In this document: piece after piece, positions 8,598 through 15,925 of the stretch
How the letters are laid out: each line of letters starts with the position of its first letter
Numbering within the stretch: the stretch's first letter is position 1
Assembly (NCBI GenBank): GCA_964518995.1
Contig: CAZFJU010000005.1
Location: forward strand, 1-41,695
Source of the DNA: ZC4RG20 sp964518995
GTDB taxonomy: Bacteria > Pseudomonadota > Gammaproteobacteria > Steroidobacterales > Rariloculaceae
Length of the DNA stretch: 41,695 bases
Direction: 5' to 3'
The notes under the pieces: generated by a model
What the model was told of the DNA's origin: nothing
Database searches by the model: none
What the model saw: the letters and a program-made list of their open reading frames with translations, nothing else
Position numbers and translations under genes: made by a program

Positions 8598-9350
8598 ATG
8601 CTCTCCCGAGTCGTTACCAAGCTCAGCGTCAACCTCAACAAGATCGCTTTGCTGCGCAACCAGCGCGATGTCGGCTATCCGAGCGTCACCCGCATGGCGC
8701 GGCTCGTGATCGCTGCCGGCGCGCATGGCATCACCGTGCATCCGCGCCCGGACGAGCGGCACGTGCGGCGCTCCGACGTCCATGATCTCAAGGCCTTGCT
8801 CGGCGAGGGGCAGGGTGCACACCTCGTCGAGCTCAACATCGAGGGCAACCCGACCGAGGATCTGCTCGCGCTTGTGCTCGACGTGAAGCCGGAGCAGGCC
8901 ACGCTCGTGCCCGATTCGCCAGACCAGCGCACATCGGACCACGGGTGGCGCTTCGCGGCGGACGGCGAGCGGCTGAAGCCAATCATCGCCCGACTCAAGG
9001 CGGCGGGCATTCGCGTGTCGCTGTTCGTGGATCCGGTCGTCGAGGATGTGGCCAGCGCAGCGGCCGTCGGCGCGGACCGTATCGAACTGTATACAGAGCC
9101 GTATGCCGCGGCGTATGCGCGCGGGGAGTACGCGCGCGTGCTGCGCGAGTACGTGCGCTGCGGCGAGGAGGCGGTGCGGCTTGGTCTCGGCGTCAATGCC
9201 GGTCATGACTTGAGTCTCGACAACCTGCCCGCGCTGCGCGATGCGATGCCGATGCTCGCCGAGGTCAGCATCGGGCATGCGATCACGGCCGACGCGCTGC
9301 GGATCGGCTTCCCCGGCGCCGTCGAGGCTTATCTGGCGGCGCTGCGCTGA
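8598..9350 (+). CDS. pdxJ: Pyridoxine 5'-phosphate synthase
   Basis: A 250-residue TIM-barrel enzyme that condenses 3-amino-2-oxopropyl phosphate with 1-deoxyxylulose 5-phosphate to make pyridoxine 5'-phosphate, the last ring-closing step of the DXP-dependent vitamin B6 pathway. Visible family motifs are LSVNLNKIALLRNQR at the first strand, GAHGITVHPRPDERH (phosphate and substrate binding), ELNIEGNPT, LVPDSPDQRTSDHGW, VSLFVDP, LYTEPYA, GVNAGHDL and VSIGHAI. The ATG at 8598 is chosen because it aligns with the family start; the frame is open 23 codons further up. Its stop overlaps the likely CTG start of the following MATE gene (CTGA), suggesting translational coupling. Confidence 0.95.
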   Translation: MLSRVVTKLSVNLNKIALLRNQRDVGYPSVTRMARLVIAAGAHGITVHPRPDERHVRRSDVHDLKALLGEGQGAHLVELNIEGNPTEDLLALVLDVKPEQATLVPDSPDQRTSDHGWRFAADGERLKPIIARLKAAGIRVSLFVDPVVEDVASAAAVGADRIELYTEPYAAAYARGEYARVLREYVRCGEEAVRLGLGVNAGHDLSLDNLPALRDAMPMLAEVSIGHAITADALRIGFPGAVEAYLAALR

Positions 9351-10765
9351 AACCAGGCTCCGTCCTGCGGCCGACCGCGGTCGACTACCGCGCGCTGGCG
9401 CGGCTCGCGGCGCCCATCGTGCTGATCCAGATCGGCATGGTGTCGATGGGCGTCGTCGATACCCTGATGGTCGGGCGCGTGTCTGCCGCGGCCCTCGCTG
9501 CCGTGGCGCTCGGGAACCTCTACAGCTTCGGCATCATGATCTTCGGGCTCGGAGTGCTGATGGCGCTCGACCCGATCGTCGCCCAAGCGCTTGGCGCCCG
9601 CGACCGACCGGCCGTGGCCAGCGCGCTGCAGCGCGGCCTCGTGCTGGCCGCCGGCCTGACGGTGCCGCTCTCGCTGCTGCTGCTCACGGTCGCGCCGGCG
9701 CTGCGGTTCGCGGGCCAGCCGGAGGAAGTCATTCCGCTGGCGGCCGGCTACGTATATCGGACGCTGCCCGGGATCTGGCCGTTCTTCGTTTTCGTGGTGC
9801 TGCGCCAGGTGCTGCAAGCTCACCGGCGCACGGCGCCGATCGTCGTCGCGATCATCGCAGCGAACGTTCTGAACGCGGTGCTGAACTACGCGATGATCTT
9901 CGGCCATTTCGGCTTCGCGCCGATGGGCGTGATGGGTTCCGCGTGGGCGACGATGATCAGCAGGTGGGGCATGGCGGCGCTGCTGTTTGCGTTCGCCTGG
10001 CGATACGTCGCGCCCTACCTGCGCCATCGTGTGCCCAGCCTGCTTGCGGCGAGACCGCTGATGCGCGTGCTGCGGCTCGGCGCGCCGATCGGCGCGCAGA
10101 TGATGTTCGAGTTCGGCGCGTTCGCCTTCGTCGCGCTGCTGATGGGCCGCCTCGGCGTCGTGCAGGTGGCGGCGCATCAGGTGGCGATCAACCTGGCGTC
10201 GCTGACCTTCATGGTGCCGCTCGGCGTGTCGTCGGCCGCGGCCGTGATCGTCGGGCACGCCGTCGGCCGCCAAGATGCCGCAGGCGTGCGGCGCGCGACG
10301 GCGGCCGCGCTCTATGTCGGCGCCGGCGTCATGGTGGCGACGGCCGCGCTCTTCATCGGCCTGCCCGCGCCGCTCGCGCGGCTCTATACGAACGAGGCGG
10401 AGGTGCTGGCTTTCGCGGCCGCGCTGCTGCCGATCGCCGGCGTATTTCAGCTGTTCGACGGCACGCAGGTGGTCGCGCTCGGTCTGTTGCGCGGGCTCGG
10501 CGATACGCGCGTGCCAATGCTGATCAATGTGGTGGCGTTCTGGATCATTGCGATTCCGGTGAGCTACGTGCTCGGCTTCAAGCTCGGCTTCGGCGGGACC
10601 GGGCTATGGTGGGGGCTGGTCGCCGGCCTCGCGGTGGCGGCAGTGACGCTCGTGCTGCGGCTGCGAAATCGGGAGCGCCGCGATCTCGTGCGTATCGCGA
10701 TCGACGAGCCGGCGCTACCAGCCTGCGTGCCGGGCGCTCGCGACCGCGTCAGCGCCGGTAGATGA
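9347..10765 (+). CDS. MATE-family multidrug/Na+ efflux transporter (NorM/DinF type)
   Basis: A membrane protein with twelve hydrophobic segments in two homologous halves. The first MATE signature is VSMGVVDTLMVGRVSAAALAAVALG and the second half begins APIGAQMMFEFGAFAF; ALGLLRGLGDTR near the C-terminus is also typical. These antiporters export cationic compounds using Na+ or H+. The start is odd. The first ATG/GTG/TTG in frame is a GTG at 9419 that would cut into helix 1. The frame is open upstream with good MATE-like sequence (DYRALARLAAPIV), and a CTG at 9347 overlaps the pdxJ stop in a CTGA arrangement, giving 472 residues. I annotate the CTG but a 448-residue product from 9419 is possible. 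The last 17 bases overlap a convergent gene. Confidence 0.88.
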   Translation: MKPGSVLRPTAVDYRALARLAAPIVLIQIGMVSMGVVDTLMVGRVSAAALAAVALGNLYSFGIMIFGLGVLMALDPIVAQALGARDRPAVASALQRGLVLAAGLTVPLSLLLLTVAPALRFAGQPEEVIPLAAGYVYRTLPGIWPFFVFVVLRQVLQAHRRTAPIVVAIIAANVLNAVLNYAMIFGHFGFAPMGVMGSAWATMISRWGMAALLFAFAWRYVAPYLRHRVPSLLAARPLMRVLRLGAPIGAQMMFEFGAFAFVALLMGRLGVVQVAAHQVAINLASLTFMVPLGVSSAAAVIVGHAVGRQDAAGVRRATAAALYVGAGVMVATAALFIGLPAPLARLYTNEAEVLAFAAALLPIAGVFQLFDGTQVVALGLLRGLGDTRVPMLINVVAFWIIAIPVSYVLGFKLGFGGTGLWWGLVAGLAVAAVTLVLRLRNRERRDLVRIAIDEPALPACVPGARDRVSAGR

Positions 10766-11072
10766 GCTCGATGCTCCGCAGACGTCCGTGGTCGAACGTC
10801 AGGAAAGCGGGGAACTGCCCGGCCTTGCGCCGATAGAGCCAATGCTCGATCGCAGCGGCGCCGACGATATAGCTCGCGCCGTGGCGGCCGCGGGCGCGAA
10901 TCGGCACGGTCGACACGTCGCGCGATTCGGGCTCGCCGCAGCGCGCGATCACCTCCGGCATCGTGAGGCCCGTGGCGACGATCGAACCGTTGCAGCGGAA
11001 CATCTCGCGAGCCTCCGCGCTCGCGGCAGGCAGCGCGCAAGCCATGACAAGGATCGGAACGACGTTACGCAT
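10749..11072 (-). CDS. DUF2845 domain-containing secreted protein
   Basis: A 107-residue protein with a Sec signal peptide (MRNVVPILVMACALPAASA). The mature part fits DUF2845: FRCNGSIVATGLTMPEVIARCGEPESRD with the two conserved cysteines and the CGEP turn, then an IEHWLYRR strand and a closing FDHGRLRSIEL strand. This small periplasmic family resembles the SmpA/OmlA fold and has no established function. A strong Shine-Dalgarno (AAAGGAGG) precedes the ATG. It converges on the MATE gene with a 17-base overlap at the 3' ends and diverges from the DUF1840 gene. Confidence 0.88.
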   Translation of the reverse strand: MRNVVPILVMACALPAASAEAREMFRCNGSIVATGLTMPEVIARCGEPESRDVSTVPIRARGRHGASYIVGAAAIEHWLYRRKAGQFPAFLTFDHGRLRSIELIYRR

Positions 11073-11192
11073 GTCGGCGCCTCCTTTGCGGCGGATACCG
11101 GGCGAGTGCGCCTCCGCCTATGCGACACTCGCCGTTGCCGGATATGGTGATGGCCACCGTACCACGAGCGCTGTGGGCGCAAGGAGCGAAGC

Positions 11193-11501
11193 ATGCTGGT
11201 GACCTTCAAGACGAAAGCATACGCCAACATTACGATGTTCGGTGACGTCGCGATCAAGCTGCTGCGGATGATGGGGCACAGCGGCACGGTTCCGAGCGCG
11301 ATCGTCGCGGACGATGTCCCTGCGGCGCTCGAGCGTCTGAAAGCGGCCATCGGCGAGCAGAAGCGCAACGAGGTGCCGGAGGATGCCGCCGACAATGAAG
11401 CCGGCGAGCACCAGGTCAGTCTGTCGAAGCGGGCGCTGCCGCTGATCGAGTTGCTGGAAGCCGCGGCCAAGCGCCGCTCCGATGTCATCTGGGAAGAATA
11501 G
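11193..11501 (+). CDS. DUF1840 domain-containing protein
   Basis: A 102-residue cytoplasmic protein matching DUF1840 over its whole length. It opens MLVTFKTKAYANITMFGDVAIKLL, continues with MMGHSGTVPSAI, and ends in the ALPLIELLEAAAKRRSDVIWE helix that this family shares. The function is unknown; the family is proteobacterial. AAGGAG lies seven bases upstream of the ATG. The gene is monocistronic between a divergent DUF2845 gene and a convergent MFS gene, 30 bases away. Confidence 0.88.
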   Translation: MLVTFKTKAYANITMFGDVAIKLLRMMGHSGTVPSAIVADDVPAALERLKAAIGEQKRNEVPEDAADNEAGEHQVSLSKRALPLIELLEAAAKRRSDVIWEE

Positions 11502-11531
11502 GACCAAGCGGCCTGTCGCAGCCTGCCGATA

Positions 11532-12788
11532 TCAAAGCGACGGCTTCGCCGCGTCTTCCTCCGACTGTTCCTCGGGCGCGATCATTTCGAGCGCCGTCTG
11601 CGACGTTCGGCCGAGCATGACGAACGGCTCCTGGGCCTCGAGCGGCGGTGCGCGGCGGGCGCGCATGCGAACAAGAATGAAAATGGCGAGCCCCAGGTGC
11701 ATCGCGGCAAGGAAGGTCGGAAACGCCGGCGCGGCAAAAAACTGCATCATCGGCCCGACGATCATCGGCCCCACGGCGGCGCCGATCCCGTAGATGAGCA
11801 GCAGCCCGCTCGCGGTCGCGACGAAGTCGCGCGAGTCGGCGTAGTCGTTGGCATGCGCCACGCACAACGGGTACAAGCTGAACGCCGCGCCGCCGTAGAG
11901 CAGCATCGATCCGAGCATGCCGAGCACCGAGCTGTCCACGAGCATCGTCGCGAGCGCCGCGAACGCCGCGCCGCAAATACTGACGGCGAAAATCACCGTG
12001 CGGCGGTCCCAGCGATCCGAGGCCTGCCCGATCGGCCATTGCAGCGCTACGCCGCCGAGCAGCACCGCGCTCATGAACGTGGCGACTGCCGCAGTGTCGA
12101 GCCCGATGCGCTGCGCGAAAACGGGCCCGAGCGCGAAGAACCCGCCGTTGGCCAGCCCGGCCACGGCCGTGCCGGCTACGCCGAGGGGCGAAATGCGCCA
12201 TAGGTTAACGAGGTCGAGGCGGACGGCCGAGATGGGCGCAGGATGCGGCACGCGGGTCAGCACCACCGGCACGAGTCCGATGGAGAGCAGCGCTCCCGCG
12301 ATGATGAAAGCGGTGCTGATCGACTCGCTGCCGACCAGGATGAGGTATTGGCCCCCAGCGAGCGCGAGCAGGGAGATCACCTGATATACGGCGAAGATGC
12401 GCCCGCGGGCCTCGTTCGTCGAGCGCTCGTTTAGCCAGCTCTCGATCACCATGTAGAGGCCGACGATGCACGCGCCGGTTACGAAGCGGAGCAGCGTCCA
12501 GGCGATTGGATGCACCAGCAGCGGGTGCAGCAGCACGGCCGACGCCGCGGTGGCCGCGAAGGCGGAGAACGCCCGAACATGGCCGGCGCTCATTACGACC
12601 TTCGGACACGCGTAGGTGCCGAACACGTAGCCGACGAAATACGCCGACATCACGAAGCCGGTAAGTGTGCTGCTGAAGCCGAGCAGATCCGCGCGCAGCG
12701 CAAGCGCCGTGCCGAGCAGGCCCGAGCCCGTGACGATCAGGCTCGTACCGATTAGAAGCGCGGCAAGCGCCCCGACGACCGCCGTCAT
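11532..12788 (-). CDS. MFS transporter (YcaD-like)
   Basis: A 418-residue inner-membrane protein with about twelve helices in two six-helix halves, typical of the major facilitator superfamily. Conserved features include YFVGYVFGTYACPKVVM after helix 2 (a degenerate motif A), the RFVTGACIVGLYMVIESWLNER segment on helices 4-5 that is typical of YcaD-like members, and GQASDRWDRRTVIF between the halves. The C-terminal tail is acidic (APEEQSEEDAAK). The substrate is unknown. The 170 bases upstream, between this start and the end of dgkA on the same strand, hold no clear promoter that I can name, and the Shine-Dalgarno is weak. Confidence 0.88.
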   Translation of the reverse strand: MTAVVGALAALLIGTSLIVTGSGLLGTALALRADLLGFSSTLTGFVMSAYFVGYVFGTYACPKVVMSAGHVRAFSAFAATAASAVLLHPLLVHPIAWTLLRFVTGACIVGLYMVIESWLNERSTNEARGRIFAVYQVISLLALAGGQYLILVGSESISTAFIIAGALLSIGLVPVVLTRVPHPAPISAVRLDLVNLWRISPLGVAGTAVAGLANGGFFALGPVFAQRIGLDTAAVATFMSAVLLGGVALQWPIGQASDRWDRRTVIFAVSICGAAFAALATMLVDSSVLGMLGSMLLYGGAAFSLYPLCVAHANDYADSRDFVATASGLLLIYGIGAAVGPMIVGPMMQFFAAPAFPTFLAAMHLGLAIFILVRMRARRAPPLEAQEPFVMLGRTSQTALEMIAPEEQSEEDAAKPSL

Positions 12789-12958
12789 GCCGGCAACCGC
12801 TCGAAGGGGCGCCGTGTTCGCGAAATGGTCATGAAAGCGTCATCCGGGCGACACCATCACATCGCATAACGACCTCGTGGAAGGACGCGGCCCCCTACTG
12901 GCGGCTTCAGCGCGCCTCCGCAGAGCGAAGAGTCGGTCCTCATCAGCCGACAAGGAGG

Positions 12959-13354
12959 TCAAATGAAGCGATCCCATGCGATCAACCCCCACACGCAGCC
13001 CGCGAGAACCAGGCTCATGAAGACGGCCGCGGACCCGAGGTCTTTCGCGCGACCGGCAAGAAGATGGTGGTCCGTGCCAACTCGATCGACGGTCGCCTCG
13101 ACCGCCGAGTTCAACAGCTCGACGATGAGCACGAGCAGCCATGTGCCGATCAATAGCGAGCGTTGCACGGCATCATGGCCCAGCCAGAGGGCGGCCGGGA
13201 TCAGAACGGCGGCGGCGATGCACTCTTGTCGAAAAGCGGCTTCATAAGTCCATGCCGAGCGCAGCCCGGCCAGCGACACGATGGTCGCGCGGACGACGCG
13301 TGCGCGCGGCGGGCTCGTCGTCGGCCCCGCAACGTATTTAGCTTCCTCAGTCAT
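12959..13354 (-). CDS. dgkA: Diacylglycerol kinase, prokaryotic DgkA type
   Basis: A 131-residue membrane enzyme that phosphorylates diacylglycerol to phosphatidic acid, recycling lipid released from membrane-derived oligosaccharide synthesis. Conserved blocks are visible: GLRSAWTYEAAFRQE near residue 30, the three transmembrane helices, the catalytic signature ELLNSAVEATVDRV in helix 2, and AKDLGSAAVFMSLV before helix 3. The ATG at 13354 lies inside the end of the upstream cytochrome gene (ATGACTGA overlap), so the two should be translationally coupled. The frame is open upstream, but that part belongs to the cytochrome gene. Confidence 0.94.
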   Translation of the reverse strand: MTEEAKYVAGPTTSPPRARVVRATIVSLAGLRSAWTYEAAFRQECIAAAVLIPAALWLGHDAVQRSLLIGTWLLVLIVELLNSAVEATVDRVGTDHHLLAGRAKDLGSAAVFMSLVLAGCVWGLIAWDRFI

Positions 13355-14675
13355 CTGGCCGTGCTCGCTTCGGGGCGTGCTCGAGCGGCGGCCCGACGAA
13401 CGCGGGGTCGTGCGGCAGGGCGCCATCGCCGGGCCCGCCGGTGGTAAGCCTCTCCGCACGCAAGCGCGGCCGGTCGAACGGGAAGCGCTCCTCGACGACG
13501 CGCGGGTCCGTCAGCCCCTGCGTGAGAAACTCGAGCAGGTCGCGGTGCGCGACGGCGCCGATGCTGAAGGAGTAAGCGCCGCCGCCCGGAATATCGTCCC
13601 GCTCCTCGGTCGGCATGCTCGTCACGTAGAAATTGATCGCGTCGCCGAGGCTCGGCAGCTGGCCCGTATGCATGAAGCGTGGACGAAGCGCGACATTGCG
13701 CAAGGTCGGCACTTTCATCCCGCCCGCGTCCGCCGGGTTGCCGGTGACCCCCGCGCGGCCGGGGTCGTAGATCGATCTGCGCAGCCCGATATTGAAGAAT
13801 TCATTGTTGGTGAACAGCGGCGGCGTGTGACAACTCGAGCAGCGGAGCGACTCGAATGCGCGCCAGCCGTGGAGCGCGCGCTCGCTGAGCGCGCCGCCAT
13901 CGCCAGCCTGGTAGCGATCCCAAGGCGTCTGATCGGCGACCAACGTGCGCTGATATGACGCAAGCGCGAACGCGACGCGCAGCGCGGTGATCTCTCCATC
14001 GCCGAAGGCCGCTGCGAAGAGCGCGGGGTAGGTGATGTGATCTTCAATCGCCGCGCGCACGTCTGGCGGCCAGTCCGTCGCGAGCGCGAGCGGCCGCGCC
14101 GCGGCGAGCTTCGTCGTGAGCTCCTCCCAGCTGCGGCCGCGGTTGGCCATTTCAACGTCGTTCCGCAGCGTGGCGAGCGCCTGGGCTTCGAGCGCCCCAT
14201 ATCGTTCGATCGCGATGGCGCCCGTTTCGGGATCGCGCACGGCGCCGCCGGCACGCCCGTCCCAGAACAGCGCGTCGGCCCACAGGCCGCCGAAATTGGG
14301 CGGCGACACGCGCGCAGTGACCTGCGGCTCGAAGCCGTGGACGGGATGCTCGACGGGCCGACCGTCCGGATCGAAACTGGCGATGCCCGGAGAGCCGAGC
14401 ACGTCGTCGATCGTCCCAGCGTCGACGCCGGGATGCCGCCCGACGCGCGGGTCGGCGCCGCCGAAGCGGGGCAGGTGGCAGGAGCCGCACGCGATCGAGT
14501 CGTCGCTCGAGAGCTGCTCGTCCCAGAACAAAATCTTGCCGAGCACGCGTTTCGGCTCGGTCAGCGGATTTTCGGCCGGGACCGGTACCTTGGGCAGGGC
14601 GAGCGCAAGCGCAAGCGGTGCGAACGCACCGAGCACGGCAATGGCCAGCGATGCAGTCAGGTGTCGAGCGGGCAT
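13347..14675 (-). CDS. Di-haem cytochrome c peroxidase (CcpA/MauG family)
   Basis: A 442-residue periplasmic c-type cytochrome. A signal peptide covers roughly residues 1-25. Two haem-attachment motifs are present, CGSCH at 63-67 and CSSCH at 279-283, spaced as in bacterial di-haem peroxidases and MauG-like proteins. The family blocks LGKILFWDEQLSSDDSIACGSCH and PTLRNVALRPRFMHTGQLPSLGDAINFY (distal methionine/histidine ligand region) are present. Such proteins reduce hydrogen peroxide with electrons from small cytochromes, or oxidise other substrates in the MauG branch; which applies here cannot be read. It lies 105 bases after an outer-membrane-barrel gene on the same strand and overlaps dgkA by 8 bases. 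Confidence 0.92.
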   Translation of the reverse strand: MPARHLTASLAIAVLGAFAPLALALALPKVPVPAENPLTEPKRVLGKILFWDEQLSSDDSIACGSCHLPRFGGADPRVGRHPGVDAGTIDDVLGSPGIASFDPDGRPVEHPVHGFEPQVTARVSPPNFGGLWADALFWDGRAGGAVRDPETGAIAIERYGALEAQALATLRNDVEMANRGRSWEELTTKLAAARPLALATDWPPDVRAAIEDHITYPALFAAAFGDGEITALRVAFALASYQRTLVADQTPWDRYQAGDGGALSERALHGWRAFESLRCSSCHTPPLFTNNEFFNIGLRRSIYDPGRAGVTGNPADAGGMKVPTLRNVALRPRFMHTGQLPSLGDAINFYVTSMPTEERDDIPGGGAYSFSIGAVAHRDLLEFLTQGLTDPRVVEERFPFDRPRLRAERLTTGGPGDGALPHDPAFVGPPLEHAPKRARPDD

Positions 14676-14780
14676 CCCAAAATACTAGCAGGCTGAGGGA
14701 AAAGTCTCTGGCGGCGGCTGCGGCGTTGGTTGCCGGCTCGGTGCCCGCTCCACGGAGCCGAGCTGGAGCGCCGCGCCCCC

Positions 14781-15344
14781 TTACCTGCGGCCGAACTCGG
14801 CGCGCAGGGTGAGGCGCCAGCCGATATCATCGCCGACGTCGAGGCCGAGGCCCGCCGCGACCGTGTCGGTCAGATAGTACCGGCCCGCAAGGGTCAGATA
14901 CGTCTCGGAGTCGTCGAAGTTCATATGGCGAACGCCGGCCTGAGCCTCGATCTGGTCGTGGACGCGCGCGCGCACGCCGACGCCGAGCATGAAGCCGTTA
15001 TCGTCGACATCGGGCAGGGACGGGCGATCGATCTCCGCGCGAACCCAGCCTAGCTCGCCGACTAGATCGAGCTCGGGCAGCAGTTGACGGCGCATGCCGG
15101 CGCCGAGGATGAAGGTCGTGGCATCGACACCGCCGTCGAAGTCGTATGACGCGTACTCGCCGAGCAGAAAGACCGTATCGGTGATCTCGACGGCGCCGGC
15201 AAGCGTGAAGCCGTCGCTGTCGATCTCGAACGGCGCGGCATCATTGAAGTACGCGGCTTCCACGAACGTATAGTCGAAGTCCTGCGCCACGGCGCCGAGC
15301 GGCAGCATTATCGCGGCGAACAATACCCTGCTGAGTCTCATCAT
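14781..15344 (-). CDS. Outer-membrane beta-barrel protein (OMP_b-brl/opacity-like)
   Basis: A 187-residue small barrel. A signal peptide (about residues 1-20, ending AVAQ) is followed by about eight amphipathic strands such as TLAGAVEITDTVFLLGEYAS, MRRQLLPELDLVGELGWV and AGRYYLTDTVAAGLGLDV, and the chain ends WRLTLRAEFGRR. Length and strand pattern fit eight-stranded opacity-type barrels; their roles are mostly structural or unknown. GGGAG lies upstream of ATG 15344. It is first in a leftward group with the cytochrome peroxidase and dgkA and is divergent from the zinc-receptor locus across about 207 bases, in which I could find no Zur or Fur box. Confidence 0.8.
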   Translation of the reverse strand: MMRLSRVLFAAIMLPLGAVAQDFDYTFVEAAYFNDAAPFEIDSDGFTLAGAVEITDTVFLLGEYASYDFDGGVDATTFILGAGMRRQLLPELDLVGELGWVRAEIDRPSLPDVDDNGFMLGVGVRARVHDQIEAQAGVRHMNFDDSETYLTLAGRYYLTDTVAAGLGLDVGDDIGWRLTLRAEFGRR

Positions 15345-15551
15345 CCACGCTCCCGTGAGTCTGCTATACGCGTCGAACGGTTGCCGACCCGGCGGTCGGA
15401 TCGGTTCGCGGGCGCAATGTAGCGTAGGTGATACGTAGCGGCTATAGGCCCGCCCACACGCTGTCGCGGAAAGGTTGAGTGCATTCGACGCATCGACGAC
15501 GCGGATGCAGTCAGCTATGGTATGGGCATTCGAGCGTCTCTATCGGACGCA

Positions 15552-15848
15552 ATGCGCAAGAATCCGTTCAAACGCGGCCTCGCGGCCATTAGCTTGTTCT
15601 TCGTCTTGGTCATGGTACTGGCCGAGGCGACTGCGCTCGCCCACTCGTTCGACTTCGACGCGCATGGGGCAGGCGACTCCTGCAAAATCTGCATTTCGGT
15701 CGCCGGCCTCGGCGCGGGCGCACCGGCGAAGAGCCCCCCGGCGCTGCTCACGCACACCGATGTGCCGCCTGCGGCGGTGCAGCACAGGGCGGCGCCGCCG
15801 CTTCGTGCCGAGCGTCCGTCGGCGCGCGGGCCGCCTGCACTTTCCTGA
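15552..15848 (+). CDS. Small secreted CxxC protein upstream of a metal TonB receptor
   Basis: A 98-residue product if started at ATG 15552, which places a signal peptide directly at the N-terminus (FKRGLAAISLFFVLVMVLAEATALAHS); an ATG at 15522 would add ten residues and neither start has a good Shine-Dalgarno. The mature part has a histidine and a Cys-x-x-Cys (HSFDFDAHGAGDSCKICIS) and then a Pro/Ala-rich tail with more histidines. This layout recalls the DUF2946-like small proteins that sit beside metal-uptake TonB receptors; that relation is inferred from pattern and neighbourhood. It lies 77 bases upstream of the His-rich receptor and is probably cotranscribed with it. Confidence 0.65.
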   Translation: MRKNPFKRGLAAISLFFVLVMVLAEATALAHSFDFDAHGAGDSCKICISVAGLGAGAPAKSPPALLTHTDVPPAAVQHRAAPPLRAERPSARGPPALS

Positions 15849-15925
15849 TTCCGATTTGACGAGCTCTCCCGCGGCCCGTGCCGGCGGGTGAACGCTGTTC
15901 TCGGTATGAGGAAGGTGATCTATAC

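Noticed and set aside
12963..13247. Plus-strand open frame of 94 codons preceded by a near-perfect Shine-Dalgarno (AAGGAGG)
   Set aside because: It lies wholly antisense to dgkA, which is a certain gene, and its product is low-complexity Ser/Arg/Thr with no family features. The Shine-Dalgarno match is probably chance.
15345..15551. Search for a Zur or Fur box before the His-rich receptor locus
   Set aside because: No AT-rich palindrome of the expected type is present; only short GC hairpins were found.
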